Source: Rhizobiaceae bacterium
GTDB lineage: Bacteria > Pseudomonadota > Alphaproteobacteria > Rhizobiales > Rhizobiaceae
DNA: 64,000 nt
Direction: 5' to 3'
Assembly: GCA_028281105.1 (NCBI GenBank)
Contig: JANQKQ010000052.1
Span: forward strand, 62,001-126,000
Made by a program: the position numbers and the translations under genes. The number at the start of each line of letters is the position of its first letter. Position 1 is the first letter of the stretch. Under the pieces are notes generated by a model. That model did not search any database, had not been told where the DNA came from, and was given only the letters and a program-made list of their open reading frames with translations. Below are positions 50,270 through 58,698 of this stretch, piece after piece.

Positions 50270-51820
50270 ATGACAACCATCCCCCAGTTGATCTGCGAAA
50301 GGTCCAAGGACCGGGGTGATCGGACTTTTCTGCTTTTCGAGGACCAGCGTTTTTCCTTTTTGGACTTACGCCGCGAGGTTCAGCAGGCCGCCGCGAAGCT
50401 GCGGCGTATCGGCGTCGGCCAGGGAGACCGGGTTGGCCTCATGATGGCCAATCATGAAACCCATGTGTGGTTGTATCTGGCTGTTGCCTGGCTCGGCGCG
50501 ACCAGCGTGGAGTTCAGTCGTCATCTGAAAACGCATGGACTACAGACCCAGCTGGCCAGCGCGAAGCCGGCCTTCATGATCGCGGATGTAGACTTCATCG
50601 ACGAGCTGGGGCCGGCCTTGGAAGCCGTGCAGCACCCGACGGCGATGATCTGGTTCGGCGACGGCGGTCAGTTACCTGAAACGTCTGTACGCTACAATGA
50701 GCTTCCGCTTGAGACGGATCTGTTCGAAAGCCCGGTTGCCGACGACGCTTCGCGGCTGCAAGCCATTTCATTCACGTCCGGAACCACCGGCAAGCCCAAA
50801 GGCGCCATGCTGTCGGATCGATGGTTCCAGATCGGGGCGAAGAATGCCGCCATTCTCGCCGATGCCGGCCCCGATGATGTTCTGTTTCTGTGGGAACCGC
50901 TTTATCACGTTGCCGGGTGGATGACCTTGATGATCGGCCTGCAGCGGGGAATCCCGGTTGCGATGGTCCGAAAATTCAGCGCGTCGAAATGCTGGTCGCA
51001 AATCAGGCGGCATCGAGCAACCCTGCTCCACTATTTGGGCGGGGTACTGAACATTCTTCTTGCGGCACCAGAGGCGGACCGCGATGCGGACAACTCGCTT
51101 CGCGTGGTTTGGGGTGCTGCGGCGCCAACAGACAGCTGGAGAGCTTTCGAGTCCCGGTTCGGCGTCGAAATTCGCGAGGGCTACGGTTCAACCGAGGCGC
51201 AGAATTTCACCCATTTGAACCTGGACGGCCCCATCGGTTCCATCGGCCTGCCTTGCGAGGAATTCGAGGCCTGGATTGAGGACATCGACGGAACCCGCCT
51301 GTCACCCGGTCAGATTGGCGAAATTATCGTGCGCCCTCGGGGCGATGGCATCACGATGGACGGATACTTCAACGACCGTGAAAGAACGGCCGACGTCTTG
51401 CGAAACGGCCGCGTCCATACTGGAGACCTGGGGTATTGTGACGAGGATGGCTATTTCTATTTCGCGGGGCGGAAGGCGGACAGCCTGCGCCGTCGCGGTG
51501 AAAATGTTTCGGCATGGGAGGTGGAGCGCGTCATCAACGCGCATCCTGCCGTCGAAGAATCGGCGGTCGTCGGCGTGGCTTCGCCAATGGGCGAGCAGGA
51601 CATCAAAGTCTTCGTGCGAACGGCCAATGGCCACCAAGTCCAACCGCTCGACTTGATCCGCTGGTGCGAGAAAGACCTCGCCTACTACCAGATCCCCCGC
51701 TTCGTCGCCTTTGTGGATGAGTTTCCGCGCGGGCCGACCCAAAGGATCAAAAAACGAGAGCTTCCCGCCGACCTCGAAGCCTGGGACCTTGAGCAATCTG
51801 GATATCAGGTCTCGCGATGA
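50270..51820 (+). CDS. AMP-dependent CoA ligase, crotonobetaine/carnitine-CoA ligase-like
   Basis: The 516-residue protein has the adenylate-forming signatures SFTSGTTGKPKGAMLS (P-loop), EGYGSTEAQNF (A5), HTGDLGYCDEDGYFYFAGRK (A7), DSLRRRGENVSAWEVE (A8) and the catalytic Lys region GPTQRIKKREL (A10). It activates a carboxylic acid to its CoA thioester through an acyl-AMP. Size and motifs are closest, in my judgement, to CaiC-like enzymes. The ATG at 50270 has AGGGAG seven bases before it. It is coupled to the crotonase gene by ATGA, so ligation and then hydration or dehydration of an imported acid is likely. Confidence 0.9.
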   Translation: MTTIPQLICERSKDRGDRTFLLFEDQRFSFLDLRREVQQAAAKLRRIGVGQGDRVGLMMANHETHVWLYLAVAWLGATSVEFSRHLKTHGLQTQLASAKPAFMIADVDFIDELGPALEAVQHPTAMIWFGDGGQLPETSVRYNELPLETDLFESPVADDASRLQAISFTSGTTGKPKGAMLSDRWFQIGAKNAAILADAGPDDVLFLWEPLYHVAGWMTLMIGLQRGIPVAMVRKFSASKCWSQIRRHRATLLHYLGGVLNILLAAPEADRDADNSLRVVWGAAAPTDSWRAFESRFGVEIREGYGSTEAQNFTHLNLDGPIGSIGLPCEEFEAWIEDIDGTRLSPGQIGEIIVRPRGDGITMDGYFNDRERTADVLRNGRVHTGDLGYCDEDGYFYFAGRKADSLRRRGENVSAWEVERVINAHPAVEESAVVGVASPMGEQDIKVFVRTANGHQVQPLDLIRWCEKDLAYYQIPRFVAFVDEFPRGPTQRIKKRELPADLEAWDLEQSGYQVSR

Positions 51821-52635
51821 CGAAAAGGCAAACCCGCACATCCCGTGAAGTGATTGCGCAAAGAACCGGTGCGACGAAGATCATCACCATCAATCGACCC
51901 GATGCGTACAACGCCTGGACATCGGCGATGCGCAAGGACATCGAGTCGCATATCGCCGCTGTGAACGACGACAAGGCGGTTTGTGCCGTGATCGTCACGG
52001 GCGCGGGAGATAAGGCGTTCTGCGCGGGGCAGGACCTGGCGGAAACGAAAGCGTTCAACGCCGGGAAAAAGATACCGAAATGGATCGCCGAGCTGACGGC
52101 CTTCTACGACACCATCCGTTCTCTGGAAAAACCTCTGATTTGCGCCTTGAACGGCGTGGCGGCCGGCTCGGGTTTCCAGTTCGCGCTTCTGTCGGACGTG
52201 GTGGTGGGCCACGAGGGCGTGACGATCGGCCAGCCCGAGGTCAACTGCGGCATCCCGAGCATCTTCGGGCCGTGGATCATTGCCGAGAGCCTCGGCAGGT
52301 CACGCGCCGTCGAGCTGTGTTTGACGGGTCGGATGATGGACGCCGCAGAGGCCCACCGCCTGGGTTTGATCCACCACCTGGTTCCGCAAGAAGAGGTGCT
52401 TGAGACCGCGCTTGGGATGGCTGGGGATCTTTCGAGGAAACCTCCAAATGCGATGCGGCTGACGAAAAAATACCTCAAAATCGCAGACGAGGACGGTTAC
52501 AGACGGGCGCTCGATCGGGCGGCGAAGGGACAACGCGAAGCCTTCGACACGGGCGAACCACAGCGCACCATGGAGGAGTTCTTTGCGGTTCGCGCAGCGC
52601 GAATGCGCGACATCCGATACGAGCGCGCGCAATAG
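51817..52635 (+). CDS. Enoyl-CoA hydratase/isomerase family protein
   Basis: The 272-residue protein has the crotonase fold: VIVTGAGDKAFCAGQDLAET gives one oxyanion-hole segment, CALNGVAAGSGFQFALLSDV the other, and IGQPEVNCGIPSIFGPWI carries the first catalytic Glu. The second expected Glu could be in GPWIIAESLGRS. It acts on CoA thioesters, here probably the product of the ligase just upstream, as in the CaiC/CaiD pair. The operon appears to end at the palindromic element that follows. Confidence 0.9.
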   Translation: MTKRQTRTSREVIAQRTGATKIITINRPDAYNAWTSAMRKDIESHIAAVNDDKAVCAVIVTGAGDKAFCAGQDLAETKAFNAGKKIPKWIAELTAFYDTIRSLEKPLICALNGVAAGSGFQFALLSDVVVGHEGVTIGQPEVNCGIPSIFGPWIIAESLGRSRAVELCLTGRMMDAAEAHRLGLIHHLVPQEEVLETALGMAGDLSRKPPNAMRLTKKYLKIADEDGYRRALDRAAKGQREAFDTGEPQRTMEEFFAVRAARMRDIRYERAQ

Positions 52636-52737
52636 AGCATTTCAAGTTCTCATTGAAACATTGAAATGCTCTATCCCTTTGTTTTTACGCACTTTCGCGA
52701 GCGCAAAAGTCTGCAACTTTTGCTGAAAGTGCTCTAG
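52633..52737. repeat. 105-base nested palindromic intergenic element
   Basis: Thirteen-base perfect arms (52633-52645 and 52661-52673, TAGAGCATTTCAA) form a first hairpin. A second, nested one has outer arms GCACTTTC (52689-52696) and GAAAGTGC (52725-52732) and inner arms GCAAAAGT (52703-52710) and ACTTTTGC (52716-52723). The element begins TAGAGCATTTCA and ends TGAAAGTGCTCTA, an imperfect inverted repeat of its own ends. Similar AGAGCA...TGCTCT palindromes are widespread in Hyphomicrobiales. It lies between two converging operons and could also act as a two-way terminator (CCCTTTGTTTTT after the first hairpin). Confidence 0.7.
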
Positions 52738-52753
52738 GTTTCACCAATGGCCC

Positions 52754-54514
52754 TCAAACCGGCCGGTCGCCCTTGGTGACCTTGAGCGTACGGCTGTCGA
52801 CGCCCGGCAACATCTTGGCGGGATCGCGTGTGACCACCACATCGATCACCGACGGGCGGGAGCGCTCATCGTTGGCGGCACGGATGGCAGGGGCCAGCTG
52901 CTCGGGGTCCTCGACGCGAATGCCGTGGCAGCCGAAGTCGCGCGCGATCGCCGCATAGTCCATCTCGATCAGGTCGGCCGACTGGTAGCCGTCATACATG
53001 GCGTGCTGCAGCGCCTTGATATAGCCGGACGCGGCATTGTTGACGATCATCAACGTGAACGGCGTTCCCGCGCGACGCGCAGTCTCCAGTTCACCGATCA
53101 CCATGTTGAAGCCGCCATCGCCGGTGATGGCGACGACCGGCTGGTCCGGCACCGCCAACTGCGCCCCCATGGCCCCAGGCAAGCCATAGCCGATCGAGGC
53201 AAAGCCGCGATCGGCCAGGAAATGCCGCCCGGCGACCTTGGTGTCGTAAAGAAGACCGCCCCAATGGGCGGCGAAGCCACCGTCGGCCACGAGGACCGAT
53301 TCCGGCGGCATTTCATTGTTCAGCTCATTGAGCATTCGACCCATGTTGATGGGAACCTCGGTGGAGTGCAGCCGGTCGGCCGCGCCCTTGCGCCATTTGT
53401 CCATGCGAACCGGAACCTCGGCTACATAGTCCGATCGAGCCGAGCGGGCCTTGGCGCTCTGCTCGTGCAACGCATCGGCCAGGTCCTCCAGGCCACACTT
53501 CGCATCGCCGATGAGCGCGCAATCGGTTCGCGTCGTGCGGCCAATCTCCTCGGGCAGAACGTCGAGATGAATGAGCGGCACGTTTGTGCCGAACAGTTGA
53601 AAGCGCTTCGTGGCGATCTCGCCGAGCTTGCAGCCAACCACGATCAGGCAGTCCGATGTTTCGATGAGATCGTTGGCGATGCGCGAGTAGCGGCCGAACA
53701 ACCCCGCCGAAAGCCGGTGCGTGCAGGCGATGGCGCCCTTGCCCGAGAGCGTGTGCGCGACCGGAATCCCCTGTTCCTCGGCAAAGGCCATAAGAGAGTC
53801 ATAGGCTCGCGACAGATGGATGCCGCCGCCGACCAGCAGCAGCGGCCGCTTCGATCTGGCGATATGCGCGGCGGCCCGTTCCACATCGCTCGCCGCCGGG
53901 CGTGAGCGATAAGCGGGATAACGGGTAGTCGACGGGTCGATCCAAAGATCGTCCAGCGGAAAGTCCATCACATCGTGCGCCACGTCCTCGGGCACGTCGA
54001 CCACTACCGGGCCGGGGCGCCCACAGGTGGCCACCGCAAATGCCCGGCGAACCAGTTCCGGCACCCTGTGCGTGCGCTCGATGCGGATGACTTCCTTGAC
54101 CGCCGGGCGCAGGATGTCGAGCTGGCGAACTTCCTGGGTCATGTTCTTCCAGGAGTGATCGCGGTGGGTGTCGCCCACAAAGACCACCTGCGGCACGCCC
54201 GCATTGAGGCTCTCGACCAGCGCGGTTGCGAGATTGGTGGCGCCGGGCCCCAGCGTTGCGTCGCACACGCCTGGCCGGCCCGAGACCCGCGCCCAGGCGT
54301 CGGTTGCGAAACAGCCGCAGCGCTCGTCGTTGATCAAATGATGAGTCAGTCCTTTCCGGCGCACCGCCTCGTAGAAGGGCAGCAACTGAAACCCGCCCAT
54401 GCCGAACATCGGCCCGACGCCGGCCCGCTCGAGAATTTCGACGATTGCCTCTCCACCGGTAAGCGTCAGGCTTTGCGTTCCCGTAGACGGTGTTCTGGCT
54501 GTCACTGCGCTCAT
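52754..54514 (-). CDS. Thiamine-diphosphate-dependent enzyme, acetolactate synthase-like
   Basis: The 586-residue protein has the three domains of the IlvB-like family. The N-terminal PYR domain has the cofactor-activating Glu in INDERCGCFATDAWARVSG; the central domain has LLLVGGGIHLSRAYDS; the C-terminal PP domain has the ThDP motif ITGDGGFNMVIGELETARRA ending in VNN. Members decarboxylate or ligate 2-oxo acids. The substrate is not evident. It closes the TRAP operon, overlapping the aldolase gene by 4 bases (ATGA). The frame runs on to 55369, but that part overlaps the aldolase gene and is rich in Arg, so it is not coding. Confidence 0.9.
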   Translation of the reverse strand: MSAVTARTPSTGTQSLTLTGGEAIVEILERAGVGPMFGMGGFQLLPFYEAVRRKGLTHHLINDERCGCFATDAWARVSGRPGVCDATLGPGATNLATALVESLNAGVPQVVFVGDTHRDHSWKNMTQEVRQLDILRPAVKEVIRIERTHRVPELVRRAFAVATCGRPGPVVVDVPEDVAHDVMDFPLDDLWIDPSTTRYPAYRSRPAASDVERAAAHIARSKRPLLLVGGGIHLSRAYDSLMAFAEEQGIPVAHTLSGKGAIACTHRLSAGLFGRYSRIANDLIETSDCLIVVGCKLGEIATKRFQLFGTNVPLIHLDVLPEEIGRTTRTDCALIGDAKCGLEDLADALHEQSAKARSARSDYVAEVPVRMDKWRKGAADRLHSTEVPINMGRMLNELNNEMPPESVLVADGGFAAHWGGLLYDTKVAGRHFLADRGFASIGYGLPGAMGAQLAVPDQPVVAITGDGGFNMVIGELETARRAGTPFTLMIVNNAASGYIKALQHAMYDGYQSADLIEMDYAAIARDFGCHGIRVEDPEQLAPAIRAANDERSRPSVIDVVVTRDPAKMLPGVDSRTLKVTKGDRPV

Positions 54515-55275
54515 GGTTGTTTTCCTGCATTGCTTGTCGTGTGATCTGTTGCGTCCCCGCTTGCCAAATGTGCCGCCTGCCGATCGCGCATGGCCACAAA
54601 GTGCGATGCGCCGAGCTTCAGGAAATCGTTGCAGTGCAGGTACAAGAAGTTGGCGCCCAAGGCGGCCGCGCGTTCGAACGTTGTCGCGTCCACCAGTAGA
54701 CCGAGCGACCGGCCGGCCGCGGTGATGCGCGCGCTGACGTCGGCAATCACCGCGGCAACGTCCGGGTGGGCATGGTCGCCGCCATGGCCCATGCTTTTGG
54801 CCAGGTCCACGGGGCCGATGAACAGGCAGTGGACGCCGGAGACCATGAGGATCTGGTCGAGCTCGGCAACCGCCCGGGCCGATTCGATCTGAACGACGAT
54901 CGCCTTGTCGCCATGGTCGCGCGGCAAGCAGTATCGCACCGTCTCGACAACGTCGGCGACCTGTTCGGCGGTATCGAGCCGGGGCATGACGATGCCGTCG
55001 ACGCCCCGAAACAGGGTGCGCTCGATCACATGCGGTTGCGGCGACGCGATGCGCACGACAGCGGGCTTGCCGGCGATATGTGCCGCACGTGCCAAGTCGG
55101 GTATCGTCTGGAAATCCGTGTCGCCCTGCTCGCAATCGATGAAGACGATGTCGGCGCCAATGCGTGCCAGCGTCTCGGCCAATGAGGGGTTGGAATAGTC
55201 GATGTTGACCGCCAGCATCGGCCTGCGTGCCTGCAGATCGCGGACCAGCCGTCGCCCAAAGCTCAAATCCGTCAC
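54511..55275 (-). CDS. HpcH/HpaI-type aldolase
   Basis: The 254-residue protein has the class II pyruvate aldolase pattern. VVRIASPQPHVIERTLFRGV carries the substrate-binding Arg, VVQIESARAV carries the metal-binding Glu, and LFIGPVDLAKSMG carries the metal-binding Asp. FIDCEQGDTDF is also a family position. Such enzymes split 4-hydroxy-2-oxo acids into pyruvate and an aldehyde. In this operon the step would follow an oxidised or dehydrated sugar acid. It overlaps both neighbours by 4 bases, so stoichiometric translation is likely. Confidence 0.9.
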   Translation of the reverse strand: MTDLSFGRRLVRDLQARRPMLAVNIDYSNPSLAETLARIGADIVFIDCEQGDTDFQTIPDLARAAHIAGKPAVVRIASPQPHVIERTLFRGVDGIVMPRLDTAEQVADVVETVRYCLPRDHGDKAIVVQIESARAVAELDQILMVSGVHCLFIGPVDLAKSMGHGGDHAHPDVAAVIADVSARITAAGRSLGLLVDATTFERAAALGANFLYLHCNDFLKLGASHFVAMRDRQAAHLASGDATDHTTSNAGKQP

Positions 55276-55988
55276 AGGTCGGCCGCTCCCACCGACAGAC
55301 CGCCGCAGACATAGAGGGTCTGGCCGTTGATGAAGCCCGCCTCGGGCGCGACGAAGAACGCGACCGCACGGGCGACGTCTGCGGGCGTGCCGATCCTGCC
55401 GACGGGGATGGCGGCGATCATCTTATCGCGCCGGTCGGTGCCGTTCGGGTTCATGGAGTCGAACAGATCCGTCGAGATCGGCCCCGGCGCGACGCAGTTG
55501 ACGGTAATGCCGTGCCGGGCCAGTTCCAGCGCCCACACGCGCGTCATCGAGATCAATCCGCCCTTGGAGGCCGCATAGGCGGTTCTGAGCTCACGCCCCA
55601 GCGCCGAACGGCTCGAGATGTTGACGATGCGGCCGTGGCCGCGGCGCTTCATCGCCGGAAGCAGATGCCGCGCGCATCGCGCGGCGGCGACAAGATTGAG
55701 ATCAAAAGTCGCCTTGAGCAGTTCGGAAGTTGTCTCATCCAGGCCGGCCGTTCTTGCGAAGCCGGCATTGTTGATCAGCGCCGCGATCTCGTAGCGATCC
55801 GAAAGCTCGATCAGGCATTGCTCGAGCGCGCGCTCATCAACCAGATCGAGTGTGACGGTCTCCAGCTTCGACGAATCGCAGGGCGCCTTATCTAGATTGA
55901 CGACGTGAAACCCCGACGCAGCCAGGTGCTCGCCTGTTACCCTGCCGATGCCCGAACTGGCGCCGGTGATTACCGCCGTCTGTGTCAT
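55272..55988 (-). CDS. SDR family oxidoreductase
   Basis: The 238-residue protein starts MTQTAVITGASSGIGRVTGE with the classical Gly motif for NAD(P), then LINNAGFARTAGLD, the catalytic Ser in NISSRSALGRE, and the Tyr-x3-Lys pair in RTAYAASKGGL. Later GGLSVGAADL ends the chain, as in FabG-like enzymes. It oxidises or reduces a hydroxyl or keto group, here likely one of the sugar-acid intermediates. It begins 13 bases after the SMP-30 gene and overlaps the aldolase start by 4 bases. Confidence 0.9.
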   Translation of the reverse strand: MTQTAVITGASSGIGRVTGEHLAASGFHVVNLDKAPCDSSKLETVTLDLVDERALEQCLIELSDRYEIAALINNAGFARTAGLDETTSELLKATFDLNLVAAARCARHLLPAMKRRGHGRIVNISSRSALGRELRTAYAASKGGLISMTRVWALELARHGITVNCVAPGPISTDLFDSMNPNGTDRRDKMIAAIPVGRIGTPADVARAVAFFVAPEAGFINGQTLYVCGGLSVGAADL

Positions 55989-56001
55989 CTGCCTGCTCCG
56001 T

Positions 56002-56904
56002 TCATGCCGACGCCGCCATCGGCACGAAGCGTAAGATGCAAGCACGCATGGACTCGGTGACGAAGAAGTCGCCATTGGAAGGATGTCGGGCAAGGTTGGT
56101 GACGTAAGCGTGGCCGTCCAGCGCACATAGGGCCGCAGGTTCACCATCGGCAGCGAACTCCCACACGCCGCGACCGGGGTGCACGACGATCAGCCCGCCC
56201 GTCTCGGCGTTCCAGGCCAGGCCGTCCGGACCGATGCCGCCGCTTAATTGGACGAACAGGCCGGCCTTGCGCACCTGGCCACGGTCGTCCAGGGGCAGTC
56301 GCCAGACGGCGTTGGCCCGAGTGACCGCCAGATAGAGCGTTCGGCCCTCCGGCGAAAACACGAGACCGTTGGGGCTTGCGATCCCTGCGGCCACCAGCTC
56401 CAGCTTGCCGTCACGGGTTAAGCGGAACACGCGGCCAAAGGGATCGAGCAGATCGGAAAGCCCCTGATCGGTGAAGTAGACGTCACCGTCAGGCGCGATC
56501 GTAAGATCGTTGAGGCCGTGAAACGGGCGAGATTCAAAACTGTCACACAAGACTGTACGAGCGCCGGTGGATGGATCGACCTCGATCAGGCCGAGCCGGT
56601 GATCGGCGACGAGGAGTCGTTGCGCATCCAACAACTTCATGCCGTTTGGCCAGCCTTCATATTCGGCTACGAGCGACCAGTCGCCGTCCGGCGAGATGGC
56701 AAAGATGCGCCCGAAGGGGATGTCGGTCACATACAGCGTTCCATCCGGCCCAAACACCGGACCTTCCAGAAACGCATCCAGCGTGGCGCCTTGAAGGTTA
56801 AGTTCCGCCCATTCGCTGGTCGCGGCTTTGCGAAACGTATCGGGAAGCGAGAAGGCGATTTCAAGCGTTCGCCGCTGTGGCGGATCAAATGGCATGACGC
56901 TCAC
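56002..56904 (-). CDS. SMP-30/gluconolactonase family protein
   Basis: The 300-residue protein has the six-bladed propeller pattern: LEGPVFGPDGTLYVTDIPFG (calcium-binding Glu), GWPNGMKLLDAQRLLVADHR with the Asn, and DVYFTDQGLSDLLDPFGRVF, LVFSPEGRTLYLAVTRANAV. Family members hydrolyse sugar lactones, so a lactone made by a dehydrogenase may be opened here. It is cytoplasmic. The start is a GTG at 56904 that overlaps the dctM stop in GTGA. Confidence 0.88.
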   Translation of the reverse strand: MSVMPFDPPQRRTLEIAFSLPDTFRKAATSEWAELNLQGATLDAFLEGPVFGPDGTLYVTDIPFGRIFAISPDGDWSLVAEYEGWPNGMKLLDAQRLLVADHRLGLIEVDPSTGARTVLCDSFESRPFHGLNDLTIAPDGDVYFTDQGLSDLLDPFGRVFRLTRDGKLELVAAGIASPNGLVFSPEGRTLYLAVTRANAVWRLPLDDRGQVRKAGLFVQLSGGIGPDGLAWNAETGGLIVVHPGRGVWEFAADGEPAALCALDGHAYVTNLARHPSNGDFFVTESMRACILRFVPMAASA

Positions 56905-58181
56905 ACGAACCCGGGGAGCCAGAGCGCAAGGTGGGGGAAAGCCAGTAGCAATCCCACCATCACCAGCAGAATGGCGAAATAGGGCAACGCGCCGGCCACC
57001 ACATCGACATAGTCGGCGTCATTGACGCTCTGAATGACGAACAGGTTGAGCCCGAAGGGCGGCGTAACCTGTCCGATTTCGATCAGGATCACCAAAAACA
57101 CGCCGAACCAGACCGGATCGATGCCATAGATGGCGAAGGCCGGCATCAGCAGCGGCACGGTGATCACCATCATGGCGATGCTCTCGATGAACAGGCCGAG
57201 CACGATGTAGATGGCGGCGATGGCCAGAAGAAACGCCAGGCGCGACAGCTCGAGAGAGACGACGAAATCCGTCAGCGCCCCGCTCGCACCCGATATCGCC
57301 ATCGCAAACGAGAACAGGAAGGCGGCGATGACGATGAACAGGATCGTCGCGCTTGTCCGCGTCGTCCGATGCAATGCCCGGCGCATCTTCTCCACGCTGA
57401 ATTCACCGAGCGCCATGGCGATCGCGAAGGCGACGATGCAGCCGACCGCGGCCGCTTCCGTCGGTGTGGCGACCCCCAGATAGAGCGAGCCGAGAACCAG
57501 GGCGATCAGCGCGACAACCGGCAACACATCGGTCAGCACCGATCCGCCCGATCGGTCCGTATCCGAGGCAGTCGCTGAGGCATGGACATATCCGCGCCCG
57601 AAAACCGCGATGTAGAGACAAAACAGACCAACCAGACACAGGCCCGGTATGAGGCCTGCCGCAAAAAGCTTGACGATGGAGCTCTCGGTGAACGTTCCGT
57701 AGATGATGAGCGCGATGGACGGGGGTATGAGGATGCCCAGCGTTCCGCCCGCCGCCAGCGATCCGTAGGCCATGCGCATGGGATAGGAACGCTGCTTCAA
57801 CTCCGGCACGGCGACCGTGCCGATGGCGGCGGCGGTCGCCACGCTCGATCCGGAAATCGCCGAGAACAACGCACAGCCGAGAATGTTGGTTTGCAACAGC
57901 CCACCTGGCAGCACGCGGGTAATCTGCGCCAGTCCGCGATAGAGCCGGGCGGCCAAGCCCGTTTGCAACAGGATCTCGGCCATCAGGATGAACAGGGGGA
58001 TGGCGGTCAGCGTAAAGCTGTTCGACGAGCTCCAGGTGACAAGGCCGACCGCGTTGAGGCCACTGGCACCCTTGGTGGCCAGGATCAGGGCGATCGCCGT
58101 GCCCGCGATGACAAAAGGGATCCAAAGGCCGAACGCCAGCAGACCGACGGCGCAAACCGCGATCAGCGCAAACTCGATCAT
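56901..58181 (-). CDS. TRAP transporter large permease (DctM)
   Basis: The 426-residue protein has about twelve helices and the DctM signatures: MAEILLQTGLAARLYRGLAQ, GCALFSAISGSSVATAAAIG and TVAVPELKQRSYPMRMAYGS, and VVTPPFGLNLFVIQSVN-like QVTPPFGLNLFVIQSVND near the end. It transports an organic acid with sodium. The ATG at 58181 is one base after dctQ. It is the largest gene of the operon 52754-59682. Confidence 0.93.
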   Translation of the reverse strand: MIEFALIAVCAVGLLAFGLWIPFVIAGTAIALILATKGASGLNAVGLVTWSSSNSFTLTAIPLFILMAEILLQTGLAARLYRGLAQITRVLPGGLLQTNILGCALFSAISGSSVATAAAIGTVAVPELKQRSYPMRMAYGSLAAGGTLGILIPPSIALIIYGTFTESSIVKLFAAGLIPGLCLVGLFCLYIAVFGRGYVHASATASDTDRSGGSVLTDVLPVVALIALVLGSLYLGVATPTEAAAVGCIVAFAIAMALGEFSVEKMRRALHRTTRTSATILFIVIAAFLFSFAMAISGASGALTDFVVSLELSRLAFLLAIAAIYIVLGLFIESIAMMVITVPLLMPAFAIYGIDPVWFGVFLVILIEIGQVTPPFGLNLFVIQSVNDADYVDVVAGALPYFAILLVMVGLLLAFPHLALWLPGFV

Positions 58182-58182
58182 G

Positions 58183-58695
58183 TCAGTCTTGCCCCATCCG
58201 TTGGGCAAGTCCAACCAGACCGACGAAGACGGCAATCAGCAGCGTGGCCAGGCCGAAAGCCATCGCCGTTTGCGGCAGATAGTTCGGCGTGGCCAGGTAG
58301 GTGTCGGCGCGCATGCCGGCCTTGTAGCTGTTGAGCGCCAGCTTGATGACAAACCACAGATAGACGCAAGTGACGGCGACAGCGGTCAAGTGAAACGCAA
58401 AGTCAGCCATTCGCCTTAGCCGCGCCGAAAGGCGGACATAGACAACATCAATGCGCAGAAACCGGCCCTCATCGAACGCGCCGGGCAAGGAGAGAAAGAT
58501 CAGGGCAACGAGGCCGAGCGAGGCGACCTCCTCGGCGATCTGCGTTGAAAAGCCGAGCACGTAGCGACAACCGACATCGATGCCGATCACGCCCGTCATG
58601 ACGATGAGGATCAGATGGCAGCAACCGTTCGATACAAGGAGCAGGCCCTGATAGGCCCGCTCCAAGGTTCCGGGAGGATGCTCCGGCTTGGACAT
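58183..58695 (-). CDS. TRAP transporter small permease (DctQ)
   Basis: The 170-residue protein has four helices, with CCHLILIVMTGVIGIDVGCR, EEVASLGLVALIFLSLPGAF, and the DctQ motif DEGRFLRIDVVYVRLSARLR. It partners DctM and DctP. The gap to dctP is 3 bases and to dctM 1 base, so all three are made from one message. Confidence 0.93.
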   Translation of the reverse strand: MSKPEHPPGTLERAYQGLLLVSNGCCHLILIVMTGVIGIDVGCRYVLGFSTQIAEEVASLGLVALIFLSLPGAFDEGRFLRIDVVYVRLSARLRRMADFAFHLTAVAVTCVYLWFVIKLALNSYKAGMRADTYLATPNYLPQTAMAFGLATLLIAVFVGLVGLAQRMGQD

Positions 58696-58698
58696 TAG

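Noticed and set aside
54515..55369. N-terminal extension of the ThDP enzyme to 871 residues
   Set aside because: The extension overlaps the complete HpaI-type aldolase gene and is Arg-rich; ThDP enzymes of this family start near the ATG at 54514.
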